Position numbers and translations under genes: made by a program. This document shows, piece after piece, positions 56,855 to 64,000 of a stretch of 64,000 nt of DNA. Each line of letters starts with the position of its first letter. Within the stretch, counting starts at the first letter, position 1. Where the stretch lies: assembly GCF_022829635.1 (NCBI RefSeq), contig NZ_JAKSYO010000183.1, positions 124,001 through 188,000 on the forward strand, given 5' to 3'. Below the pieces are notes generated by a model. It worked only from the letters and a program-made list of their open reading frames with translations. It was not told the DNA's origin and searched no databases. Source of the stretch: Methylobacterium sp. E-066 (GTDB lineage Bacteria > Pseudomonadota > Alphaproteobacteria > Rhizobiales > Beijerinckiaceae).

Positions 56855-58173
56855 TGGACGCCAAAACCACGCTACACGCCAGCGCGGCGCCGCATCCCGC
56901 CCTCGACCGCAAGGCGGTCGGCGCCGTGGTGCTCGGCAACGCCCTCGAATTCTACGATTTCACCGTCTACGCCTTCTTCGCCAAGCCGATCGGCGAGGCG
57001 TTCTTCCCGGCCACCGATCCGACCCACAGCCTGCTCGCGTCGCTCGCCCTGTTCGGCATCGGCTACGTGATGCGGCCGATCGGCGGCGTGCTGATCGGCG
57101 CCTTCGCGGACCGGGCCGGGCGCAAGCCCGCGATGCTGATCACCATCGCGCTGATGGCGCTCGGCATGCTGATGCTCGCCGCCTGCCCGTCCTACGCGGC
57201 GATCGGCGGCTGGGCGCAGGTGATCGTCATCGCCGGCCGCCTCATCCAGGGCCTTGCGCTCGGCGGCGAGGTCGGCCCGTCCACCGCCTATCTGCTCGAA
57301 GCGGCGCCGCCGGCCAAGCGCGGCTTCGTGACCAGCTGGCAGATCGCCAGCCAGGGCTGCGCCGCCCTGTTCGCCGGCATCGTCGCGACCATCCTGGCTC
57401 TCATCGTCGGCGATCAGGCGATGTCCGCCTGGGGCTGGCGGGTGATGTTCGCCCTGGGCCTCTGCGTCGTCCCGGTCGGCCTGGTGATCCGCAGCCATCT
57501 GCCGGAGACGGCCGGCGCCGAGGAGGACCCGCACGCCGCCGCCTCGACGCTCGCGGTGGTCAAGCGCCTCCTGAGCGAGCATGGCCGCCTGCTGGGTCTG
57601 ACCTTCCTGGTCATCGCCGCCTCGACTGTGTCGAACGCGGTTGGCACCAACATGCCGGTCTATGCCGGCGCGACCCTCGGCCTGAGCGAGACCGCCGCCA
57701 CCGCGGTGCCGATCGCGCTGGGCCTCGCTTCGGTGATCTTCCCGCTGCTCGGCGGCTGGCTGGCGGACCGGGTCGGTCGCCGCCCGGTGATGATCTGGCC
57801 GCGGGCGCTGATCCTGGTGCTCGCCGTGCCGGCCTTCGCCTGGGTGGTGAACGCCCCGAGCGCGGCGAGCGTCTACGCGGTGACGTTCCTGCTCTCGGCC
57901 CTGTCCTCGATCAACGCCGCCGCGGTGATCGTCGGCATCCCGGAGGCTCTGCCGCGGGCGGTGCGCAGCGCCGGCCTGTCGATCGTCTACGCGCTCTCGG
58001 TCTCGATCTTCGGCGGCAGCACAAACTACGTGATCAACTGGCTGATCGCCGCGACCGGCGACCGGCTGGCGCCGGCCTATTACCTGGCGGCCTTCAGCCT
58101 GGTCGGGACCATCGCCGCCTTCCTGCTGCCGGAGACCCGGGGCCGCGACCTCGACGCGGAACTCGAAGCGTAG
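56854..58173 (+). CDS. MFS transporter, metabolite:H+ symporter type
   Basis: An inner-membrane transporter of 439 residues with 12 hydrophobic segments. Signatures: GNALEFYDFTVYAFFAKPIG at helix 1, GGVLIGAFADRAGRKPAML (MFS loop 2-3) and GLALGGEVGPSTAYLLE in helix 4, all typical of the proline/betaine, citrate and alpha-ketoglutarate (MHS) group. The substrate is probably an organic acid or compatible solute. Translation may be coupled to the Rmf-like gene. A strong hairpin follows the stop. Confidence 0.9.
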   Translation: MDAKTTLHASAAPHPALDRKAVGAVVLGNALEFYDFTVYAFFAKPIGEAFFPATDPTHSLLASLALFGIGYVMRPIGGVLIGAFADRAGRKPAMLITIALMALGMLMLAACPSYAAIGGWAQVIVIAGRLIQGLALGGEVGPSTAYLLEAAPPAKRGFVTSWQIASQGCAALFAGIVATILALIVGDQAMSAWGWRVMFALGLCVVPVGLVIRSHLPETAGAEEDPHAAASTLAVVKRLLSEHGRLLGLTFLVIAASTVSNAVGTNMPVYAGATLGLSETAATAVPIALGLASVIFPLLGGWLADRVGRRPVMIWPRALILVLAVPAFAWVVNAPSAASVYAVTFLLSALSSINAAAVIVGIPEALPRAVRSAGLSIVYALSVSIFGGSTNYVINWLIAATGDRLAPAYYLAAFSLVGTIAAFLLPETRGRDLDAELEA

Positions 58174-58183
58174 CATTGCATGT

Positions 58184-58224
58184 GCGCTCCCGCACGGCCC
58201 GGAAGCGGGGCCGTGCGGGAGCGC
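58184..58224 (+). terminator. Strong hairpin after the MHS transporter gene
   Basis: GCGCTCCCGCACGGCCC and GGGCCGTGCGGGAGCGC form a perfect 17-bp stem with a 7-nt loop, 11 bp after the stop. The U-run is weak (GTTCTC), but the stem is very stable. Confidence 0.65.
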
Positions 58225-58270
58225 GTTCTCGGCGCTAGGTCGATGCCCGCCGCGGGCCTAGACCGCGCGC

Positions 58271-59743
58271 ATGCCCAGCCCCTCCGAGACGCGCCGTCCG
58301 CTGGTCCTCGCCGCGGTGATGGCGGCGATGTTCATGATCGCCATCGAGGCGACGATCGTCTCGACCGCCATGCCGCAGATCGCCGGGCAGCTCGGCGACC
58401 TCCACCTCTATGCCTGGGTGTTCGGCTCTTTCCTGCTCACCCAGACCGCGACCACGGTGGTGTTCGGCAAGCTGTCCGACCTCTACGGACGCCGCCCGGT
58501 GCTGCTGTTCGGCATCGCGGTCTTTTTGGCCGGCTCCCTGCTGTGCGGGCTGGCCTGGTCGATGCCATCGCTGATCCTGTTCCGGCTGGTGCAGGGTGTC
58601 GGTGCCGGGGCGATCCAACCGGTGAGCCTGACGGTGGTCGGCGACCTCTACCCGGCCCGCGAGCGCGGCAAGGTCCAGGGTTATCTCGCCAGCGTCTGGG
58701 GCATCTCCTCGGTGGCCGGACCGCTGGTCGGCGGCTTGATCATCGGCCATCTGAGCTGGCCCTGGATCTTCTGGATCAACCTGCCGGTGGGCGTCGTCGC
58801 GGCCGCGCTGTTCCTGGGCTACCTGCGGGAGAGCATCGAGCGCCGCAGCCGCCCAATCGATGCGCTCGGCGCCGCCCTGTTCACCGCCGCGATCGCGGCG
58901 CTGATGATGGCGCTGACCGAGGCCGGCACCTCGGCGGAAGCGGCACTTTGGCCCGCTCTGGGCTTCGTGGTCGCCGCCTTCCTGTTCGTGCTCCAGGAGC
59001 GCCGGGCCGCCGACCCGATGCTCGACATCCGCCTGTGGATGCAGCGCCCGATCGCCACCGCCAACGCCGCGACGCTGCTCTCCGGCATGACGGTGATCGG
59101 CCTCACCGCCTTCCTGCCGATGTACGTCCAGGGCGTGCTGCGGCAATCGCCGCTGGTCGCCGGCCTGACCCTCACCCTGATGGTGCTCGGCTGGCCGATC
59201 GGTGCCACCACGGCGGCGCGCAACTTCGTGCGATTCGGCCTGCGCCCGACGCTGCTCGTCGGCGCGACTCTGCTGCCGCTCGGTGCCACCGCTTTCGTCG
59301 CCCTGGGGTCGGCGACCTCGCCGATCGTGGCCGCCTGCGGCTCGATCGTCATGGGGCTGGGCATGGGCTTTCTCTCGACCGCCGCCATCGTGATCATCCA
59401 GGACAGCGTCGCCTGGGCCCAGCGCGGCGCCGCTACCGCCTCGAACATCTTTGCCCGCAACCTCGGCTCGACCCTGGGAGCGACTGCGCTCGGCGCCGTG
59501 CTGAACTACCGGTTGGTGCATCTGGCGAGCGGGCCGGCGGTCGATTCGGTCCAGCTCCGCCGTCTCCTCGACGATCCCGCCAGCCTCGGCGCCGGCGGCG
59601 ACGCGATCCGGGACGGGCTCCAGCACGCCCTCCACGGCACGTTCTGGACGGTTTTCGCCGTGGCGTCGCTGACGCTCCTACTGTCGCTGTTCGTGCCGCG
59701 GGTGGCGATCTCGGATGCGCCGCGCGAACTGGCGGTAGAGTAA
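58271..59743 (+). CDS. MFS drug transporter, DHA2 (14-helix) type
   Basis: An inner-membrane multidrug-efflux-like protein of 490 residues with about 14 hydrophobic segments. Features: IAIEATIVSTAMPQIAGQLG (motif D1), FGKLSDLYGRRPVLL (motif A), RLVQGVGAGAIQPVSLTVVG (motif B) and WGISSVAGPLVGGLI (motif C). It expels toxic compounds by proton antiport. No TetR/MarR regulator or HlyD partner is adjacent. Confidence 0.9.
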   Translation: MPSPSETRRPLVLAAVMAAMFMIAIEATIVSTAMPQIAGQLGDLHLYAWVFGSFLLTQTATTVVFGKLSDLYGRRPVLLFGIAVFLAGSLLCGLAWSMPSLILFRLVQGVGAGAIQPVSLTVVGDLYPARERGKVQGYLASVWGISSVAGPLVGGLIIGHLSWPWIFWINLPVGVVAAALFLGYLRESIERRSRPIDALGAALFTAAIAALMMALTEAGTSAEAALWPALGFVVAAFLFVLQERRAADPMLDIRLWMQRPIATANAATLLSGMTVIGLTAFLPMYVQGVLRQSPLVAGLTLTLMVLGWPIGATTAARNFVRFGLRPTLLVGATLLPLGATAFVALGSATSPIVAACGSIVMGLGMGFLSTAAIVIIQDSVAWAQRGAATASNIFARNLGSTLGATALGAVLNYRLVHLASGPAVDSVQLRRLLDDPASLGAGGDAIRDGLQHALHGTFWTVFAVASLTLLLSLFVPRVAISDAPRELAVE

Positions 59744-59854
59744 GAACGCGCTGCATCGCCGCCGGAGCACAGGCGCTTCGCCGGACCCTTGAGTCGTCGA
59801 ACGCCTCGCCACGGCCGATAAAGCCTGTTCTGAAGTTGCTGCACATCCCGACGG

Positions 59855-59875
59855 CGGTATGATAAAATCATACCG
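59855..59875. promoter_or_regulatory. Operator palindrome upstream of parDE
   Basis: CGGTATGAT-AAA-ATCATACCG is a perfect 21-bp palindrome, 19 bp upstream of the parD ATG. Type II antitoxins bind such sites to repress their own operon. Confidence 0.75.
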
Positions 59876-59894
59876 TTCGGACTGAGGATTCCGC

Positions 59895-60176
59895 ATGGCT
59901 CCAACCGAGAAACGCACCTTCAGTCTTCCAGCAGAGCAGGCCGCGTTCATCGATTCCCAGGTGAAGACCGGCGCGTTCGCGAGCGCGAGCGAGGTGGTGC
60001 GCGCCGGTCTACGCGCTCTGCAGGAGCGTGACGCCGCCGTCGAGCGCTGGCTTCGCGACGAGGTGGTAGCGACCTATGATGAGATGAAAGCCCATCCCGG
60101 GCGTGCAATCTCGTCGGAGGACATGGCCGAACGGATGCGCCGGCGCCACGAAGCGCGGATGCGGGATGGGGCGTGA
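59895..60176 (+). CDS. parD: ParD-family antitoxin
   Basis: A 93-residue ribbon-helix-helix antitoxin. The N-terminal strand KRTFSLPAEQAAFIDSQVKT and helices ASASEVVRAGLRALQERD form the DNA-binding dimer. The C-terminal part (RAISSEDMAERMRRRHEARM) wraps the toxin. It overlaps parE by 4 nt (GTGA). Confidence 0.9.
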   Translation: MAPTEKRTFSLPAEQAAFIDSQVKTGAFASASEVVRAGLRALQERDAAVERWLRDEVVATYDEMKAHPGRAISSEDMAERMRRRHEARMRDGA

Positions 60177-60472
60177 AGCGGCGCAGCATCACCTATGCGC
60201 CCGCCGCTGGTGACGACCTCGACTGGATTTACGACACCGTCGCGCAGGGCAGCACGCCGATCATCGCATCGGGCTTCGAGCGGAGCATCCGCGACTTTTG
60301 TCAGCGGCTGGAATACGGCGCCGAGCGCGGGACCCTGCGCAATGAACTCCGCCCGGGCCTCCGCACGGTGGGCTTCGGCCGGCGCGTGACGATTGCCTTT
60401 ATGGTCGAGGATCACCGCGTGGTGATCCTGCGCATTTTCTACGGCGGTCGCGATTGGGAGGCGGATTTTTGA
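60173..60472 (+). CDS. parE: ParE-family toxin
   Basis: A 99-residue RelE/ParE-fold toxin from a GTG at 60173. Typical features are ITYAPAAGDDLDWIYDTVAQ, FCQRLEYGAERGTLRNELRPGLR, the strand VTIAFMVEDHRVVILRIFYGGRDW, and a short C-terminus. ParE toxins block DNA gyrase, RelE types cut mRNA; the RIFYGGRDW ending supports ParE. Immediately downstream of its antitoxin. Confidence 0.9.
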   Translation: MKRRSITYAPAAGDDLDWIYDTVAQGSTPIIASGFERSIRDFCQRLEYGAERGTLRNELRPGLRTVGFGRRVTIAFMVEDHRVVILRIFYGGRDWEADF

Positions 60473-60541
60473 TAACCGGCGGAGCGCTCGGGAAAAAGTG
60501 CCGCGCGATCGGCAATGCTCCGCAGCGTCGGTTTTGATCGA

Positions 60542-60570
60542 GGCGGAAAACCGGTTTCCACTTTTCCGCC
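60542..60570. repeat. Short intergenic palindrome (rhizobial type)
   Basis: GGCGGAAAA (60542-60550) and TTTTCCGCC (60562-60570) flank CCGGTTTCCAC. With the following TGCTCTAGCG this is the GGAAAACCGGTTTCC-type intergenic palindrome seen throughout Hyphomicrobiales. It lies 20 bp upstream of xseA. Confidence 0.65.
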
Positions 60571-60590
60571 GCTTGCTCTAGCGTCCGCCC

Positions 60591-62279
60591 ATGCCCCTCG
60601 TGCCGCCTCCGCGCCCCGCAGCCTCGCCCGCGGCGGATATTCCGCCGACCAGCGTGCTCACGGCCAACCAGCCCGAATGGTCGGTCGGCGAGCTGGCGGG
60701 CGCGCTCAAGCGCACCCTGGAGGACGCGTTCGGCCATGTCCGCCTACGCGGCGAGATCTCCGGCTATCGCGGTCAGCACGGCTCCGGCCACGCCTATTTC
60801 TCCCTGAAGGACGGGCAGGCGCGGATCGACGCGGTGGTGTGGAAGGGCGTGTTCGGGCGCCTGCGCCAGAAGCCCCAGGAGGGGCTGGAGGTGGTCGCCA
60901 CCGGCCGGATCACCACCTTCGCGGGCAAGTCCTCGTACCAGATCGTGGTCGAGAGCCTGGAGCCGGCCGGCCTCGGCGCCTGGATGGCCCTGCTGGAGGA
61001 GCGCAAGAAGCTTCTCGCCGCCGAGGGGCTGTTCGCCCCGGAGCACAAGCGGGCGATCCCCTACCTGCCGCGCGTGGTCGGCGTCGTCACCTCGCCCACC
61101 GGGGCGGTGATCCGCGATATCCTCCACCGGCTTGAGGATCGGTTTCCGCGCCCGGTCCTGGTCTGGCCGGTGCGCGTCCAGGGCGACGGCGCGGCGGAAG
61201 AGGTCACCGCTGCGATCCGCGGCTTCAACGCTTTGGGCCCGGACAGCGCCATCCCGCGCCCGGACGTGCTGATCGTCGCCCGGGGCGGCGGCTCCATCGA
61301 GGATCTCTGGGCCTTCAACGAGGAATGCGTGGTCCGCGCCGCCTTCGAGAGCGCAATCCCGCTGATCTCGGCAGTGGGGCACGAGACCGACACCACGCTC
61401 ATCGACTACGTTTCCGACCGAAGGGCGCCGACCCCAACCGGTGCCGCCGAGATGGCTGTGCCGGTCCGTGCCGATCTGATCGCCACGGTGGCGGACCTGT
61501 CCGCCCGCGCGGTCGGGTCGATCGGCCGCCGGGTCGAACGCGACCGTTCGGACCTGCGGGCGCTGGCCCGAGCCCTGCCGAGCGCCGACGCCCTGCTGGC
61601 GGCCAAGCGCCAGCGCCTCGACCTCGCCGAGGCGCGCCTCGCCCCGGCGCTGGCGGCCGGCGCCAGCCGCCACCGCGCCCGGCTGCAACTCCTCCTCGAC
61701 CGGATGGCGCGGCGCTCGCCGGACGTGGCTCTGGCCAATGCCCGGGCCCGGCTGGCGCGGATCGATCACCGGCCGCTGACCGCCCTGCGCAACGACGTGC
61801 AGCGCAAGGGCGAGGCTCTGGCTCAGTTCGGCCGCCGCCTCGTCGTCGCCCGGGATGCCAGCCTGGAGCGGGCGCGGGCGCTCCAGGCGCGTCGGTCCGA
61901 CCGCCTCGTCGCCCTGTCCGATCGCCTGACCCAGGCCGGCCTGCGCGGCGTCGAGCGCCGCCGCGATCGGCTGGAGGGCCTGGCGCATCTCCTCGGCTCG
62001 CTGAGCTATCGGGCGGTGCTGGAGCGCGGCTACGTGTTGGTTCGCGACGCCGCCGGCCTGCCGGTCCGCCACGCCGCCGAGGCCGCCGCCGCCAGCCGTC
62101 TCAGCCTGCAATTCGCCGACGGGACGGTGCATGCGGTGCCGGATGGGACGTCCGACCCCTCCGTCTCCGCCAAGCCGACCCGGCGCACCGCGCGGACGCA
62201 GCCGGCCTCCGGTGCCGAGACGGGGAAGCGCACGCCCGCGAGCGCCGCCGCACCGACGCGGCAGGGGTCGCTCTTCTGA
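60591..62279 (+). CDS. xseA: Exodeoxyribonuclease VII large subunit
   Basis: The catalytic large subunit of ExoVII, which degrades single-stranded DNA. The 562-residue protein begins with an OB fold (WSVGELAGALKRTLEDAFGHVRLRGEISG, in two parts). The catalytic core follows: GVVTSPTGAVIRDILHRL, RGGGSIEDLWAFNEE, SAVGHETDTTLIDYVSDRRAPTPT. A long helical arm and a C-terminal extension rich in Thr/Ala/Pro end the protein. No xseB is adjacent. Confidence 0.96.
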   Translation: MPLVPPPRPAASPAADIPPTSVLTANQPEWSVGELAGALKRTLEDAFGHVRLRGEISGYRGQHGSGHAYFSLKDGQARIDAVVWKGVFGRLRQKPQEGLEVVATGRITTFAGKSSYQIVVESLEPAGLGAWMALLEERKKLLAAEGLFAPEHKRAIPYLPRVVGVVTSPTGAVIRDILHRLEDRFPRPVLVWPVRVQGDGAAEEVTAAIRGFNALGPDSAIPRPDVLIVARGGGSIEDLWAFNEECVVRAAFESAIPLISAVGHETDTTLIDYVSDRRAPTPTGAAEMAVPVRADLIATVADLSARAVGSIGRRVERDRSDLRALARALPSADALLAAKRQRLDLAEARLAPALAAGASRHRARLQLLLDRMARRSPDVALANARARLARIDHRPLTALRNDVQRKGEALAQFGRRLVVARDASLERARALQARRSDRLVALSDRLTQAGLRGVERRRDRLEGLAHLLGSLSYRAVLERGYVLVRDAAGLPVRHAAEAAAASRLSLQFADGTVHAVPDGTSDPSVSAKPTRRTARTQPASGAETGKRTPASAAAPTRQGSLF

Positions 62280-62302
62280 ACCGCGCTTGGGGGCTGAGCG
62301 GC

Positions 62303-62752
62303 GTGTGGATCGACATCTGGGATGGGCGGCCCTTTGCCGGCGCCAAGATCGCCCTCATCCTCGGGACCGAGATCCTCGTCTACCGGCGCGACGACCGGCC
62401 GGACATCCCGTTTCCAGGGCTTTGGGACCTCCCCGGCGGCGGCCGGGAGACCGATGAATCTCCGGCAGACTGCGCGCTGCGCGAGACCCACGAAGAATTC
62501 GGCTTGATCATCGAGCCTGAGCGGATCGTCTGGCAGCGTCGCTATCCAAGCTGGTCGGGCACTGGGGCCGCGGCCTATTTCTGTGCCGCGCCCCTACTGC
62601 CGGTTGAAGTCGAGAAGATCCGCTTCGGAAGCGAAGGCACCGATTGGACATTGATGCCGGTCGAATGGTTCATCGCCCATCAACAGGCGGTGCCGCATCT
62701 GCAGGAACGCGTTTTTGATTATTTACGATCTGCCGAGAACTCGCTATTGTAG
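62303..62752 (+). CDS. Nudix hydrolase
   Basis: A 149-residue Nudix enzyme. The box GGRETDESPADCALRETHEE followed by FGL fits G-x5-E-x7-RE-x2-EE-x-G-x well. The strands before it (KIALILGTEILVYRRDD) and LWDLPGGGRE form the normal fold. The start is probably the GTG at 62303, 23 bp after xseA; a CTG overlapping the xseA end is the only longer choice. The substrate is unknown. Confidence 0.85.
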   Translation: MWIDIWDGRPFAGAKIALILGTEILVYRRDDRPDIPFPGLWDLPGGGRETDESPADCALRETHEEFGLIIEPERIVWQRRYPSWSGTGAAAYFCAAPLLPVEVEKIRFGSEGTDWTLMPVEWFIAHQQAVPHLQERVFDYLRSAENSLL

Positions 62753-62790
62753 CAATAGATCATAGATGGCGACGGATATCCAAATCATTC

Positions 62791-62908
62791 CCTTCATCCT
62801 GAGGTGCCGGAGCGTAGCGTAGGCCTCGAAGGAGCCTTCCAGGGACCGCGGAGACTTCTGGAGTGCTCCTTCGAGGCTTCCGCTACGCGGAAGCTCCTCA
62901 GGATGAGG
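62791..62908. repeat. Palindromic repeat (copy E)
   Basis: A 118-bp unit with arms CCTTCATCCTGAGG (62791-62804) and CCTCAGGATGAGG (62896-62908) and the inner CTCGAAGGAGCCTTCCAG / CTGGAGTGCTCCTTCGAG pair. More diverged than the other copies. It lies between the convergent Nudix and GNAT genes. Confidence 0.75.
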
Positions 62909-62958
62909 TCGAGGATGGAAAGGGCTTTATTTACGGACACGCCGAAATCGCTGATGGA

Positions 62959-63714
62959 TCAAATCGGCTCCGGCCCAACCCGGTAGTGATACCGGTACAG
63001 CTCTCGCTCGAATCCCAGTCCCCGGTACAGCGCCCGAGCCGGCGTGTTCGCCGCGACCACTTGGAGGCAGGCCGCCCGAGCGCCCTGCCCCCGGGCCCAG
63101 TGTAACAGCGCACCCACGGCGCGTTTGGCATGGCCGCGCCCGCGCAGATGTTCGACCGTCGCCACCGATTCGATCACCAGCAGGTCGCTGTCGAGCACCC
63201 CGAAGGCGAAGGCGCCGATGCCGCCGTCCACGGCCGCCGCCGCGAAGGCCCGCGGCAGGATGAGGGTCTCCACCGTGTAGCGAAACGCCTGCGCGGCTGC
63301 CGCGTCGGCCCGGTTCAGGGCATCGCGCACGGCCAGCCATTCGGCGTCGGGTTCCGACGTGAGCCTGACTGCCGGATCTGGCGCGCCCGAAAGGTCGTCG
63401 AGGTCGCGGAACAGCGTGCAGGTCTCGTCGACGACGGTGTAATCGCCCCGGGCCAGCAGCGGCTCCATCTGTGGCGCGATCGCCGGCACCCGAAAAATCG
63501 CCCGGCGCCCGAGGGCGGCGTAGAGCGCCTGCCCGGCTGCGATCGCCGGCTCGGGGGCACCGCTGCCCCGCAGGGGGTTCACGGAATTCTGTCGCTTCGA
63601 GGTGCCGCCGGTGGCGCGCAGCAGGTAACCGTGGACGAGGAGCTGGCGCGGGCTCGGCCAGGCATTGAGGCAAGCCTCTTCCACGCGCCAAGCCAGATCG
63701 AGGTCGGACGTCAT
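62959..63714 (-). CDS. GNAT family N-acetyltransferase
   Basis: A 251-residue acetyltransferase. The N-terminal half (LNAWPSPRQLLVHGYLLRAT, NSVNPL) is a degenerate GNAT-like half. The C-terminal half carries the acetyl-CoA loop VEHLRGRGHAKRAVGALL and the ending LQVVAANTPARALYRGLGFE. Such double-GNAT proteins modify small amines or peptides; the substrate is unknown. The ATG at 63714 has GGAGAG upstream. Confidence 0.9.
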   Translation of the reverse strand: MTSDLDLAWRVEEACLNAWPSPRQLLVHGYLLRATGGTSKRQNSVNPLRGSGAPEPAIAAGQALYAALGRRAIFRVPAIAPQMEPLLARGDYTVVDETCTLFRDLDDLSGAPDPAVRLTSEPDAEWLAVRDALNRADAAAAQAFRYTVETLILPRAFAAAAVDGGIGAFAFGVLDSDLLVIESVATVEHLRGRGHAKRAVGALLHWARGQGARAACLQVVAANTPARALYRGLGFERELYRYHYRVGPEPI

Positions 63715-63830
63715 GATTCTCTCCGTCCTTCTGATCCCACGCCGATCGGGAGTGCGCCACCCCGGTGCGATCGGGTCCATGCGGCGTCGCGTACGCTTGA
63801 AGCGTTCCAGCCTCGCGCGATCTCCGCGTC

Positions 63831-64000
63831 ATGTCCGCGCCCGACTTCCTCTTCGCCCTCCATTTTCTCGGCGGCAGCGCCCGAACCTGGCAGCCCTTCT
63901 CCCGCGCCCGCGGCGACACGCCGACCTGCGTGCCCGTGGACCTGCCGGGCTTCGGCAACGCCGCTGGGGCAACGGGCCATTCCGTCGACGCCATGGCCGA
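63831..64000 (+). CDS. Alpha/beta hydrolase, truncated at the window edge
   Basis: From the ATG at 63831 the first 56 residues are visible: LFALHFLGGSARTWQPF is the HG-type oxyanion-hole segment and VDLPGFGNA is the strand-loop that follows it in alpha/beta hydrolases. The nucleophile lies beyond the window. It is divergent from the GNAT gene. Confidence 0.75.
   Translation, partial: MSAPDFLFALHFLGGSARTWQPFSRARGDTPTCVPVDLPGFGNAAGATGHSVDAMA

Overview
The window is about 64 kb of GC-rich chromosome from an alphaproteobacterium, most likely a Methylobacterium or close relative (Hyphomicrobiales). The evidence is the codon use, a CcrM-type adenine methyltransferase, a split atpI-B-E-F'-F operon, a SUF operon beginning with a desulfurase, DUF6894 and Rmf/CrpP-like small proteins, and the typical short palindromic repeats. 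The genus is an inference. Almost everything reads as core chromosome. There is no prophage, no CRISPR array, no transposase and no rRNA operon. One tRNA is present.

Layout. 0-5.5 kb: uracil-DNA glycosylase, an orphan acyl-CoA-synthetase-like fragment, an enoyl-CoA hydratase, cardiolipin synthase and an EEP-family phosphoesterase. 5.6-7.2 kb: an AT-rich islet around a HEAT-repeat-like gene that may be frameshifted at its C-terminus. 7.3-12 kb: a SbcCD-like nuclease/ATPase pair (YhaO/YhaN type). 12.4-17 kb: M32 carboxypeptidase with a palindrome inside its promoter, an ABC-F ATPase, a PHA-system protein and an RlpA-like protein. 17.5-21.6 kb: ccrM, mutY (with an AT-hook-like tail), a DciA/DUF721 protein and a Tat-exported DsbA-like protein. 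21.7-24.6 kb: the Fo part of ATP synthase with a promoter and a terminator. 24.9-32.4 kb: NDH-2, an FNT channel, a CinA-like protein, sfsA, an FkbM methyltransferase, a hydrolase and an ABC-2 exporter. 32.5-35.5 kb: a gene-poor pocket with a hairpin, a repeat, a 29-residue membrane peptide and a Uma2-family nuclease.

35.5-42.6 kb holds the iron-sulfur assembly operon on the minus strand, in transcription order cysteine desulfurase - sufB - sufC - sufD - sufS - sufT. Two Irr/ICE-like palindromes lie in its divergent promoter region, and hairpins separate some cistrons. 42.6-49.3 kb: hydrolase, receiver protein, metZ, thiolase, IlvD/Edd dehydratase, a 29-residue membrane ORF overlapping a Nudix gene, and tRNA-Thr(CGU). 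49.4-54.2 kb: aroB-aroK, a 50-residue membrane protein overlapping xerD, an OhrR-like regulator and a cytochrome c. 54.4-60.5 kb: nucleotide-sugar epimerase, small proteins, two MFS transporters and a parDE module with its operator. 60.6-64 kb: xseA, Nudix, a GNAT protein and a truncated hydrolase at the right edge.

The most unusual structure is a dispersed family of about 112-bp palindromic repeats, five copies here. Two copies sit inside 210-bp units with terminal inverted repeats. Between those two units the core is inverted while the flanks keep the same orientation, so the arms appear to have recombined. I did not find a clearly new multi-gene system. The best leads are this modular repeat, the Irr-type boxes upstream of suf, several overlapped micro-ORFs, and the operator-like palindrome in the carboxypeptidase promoter.
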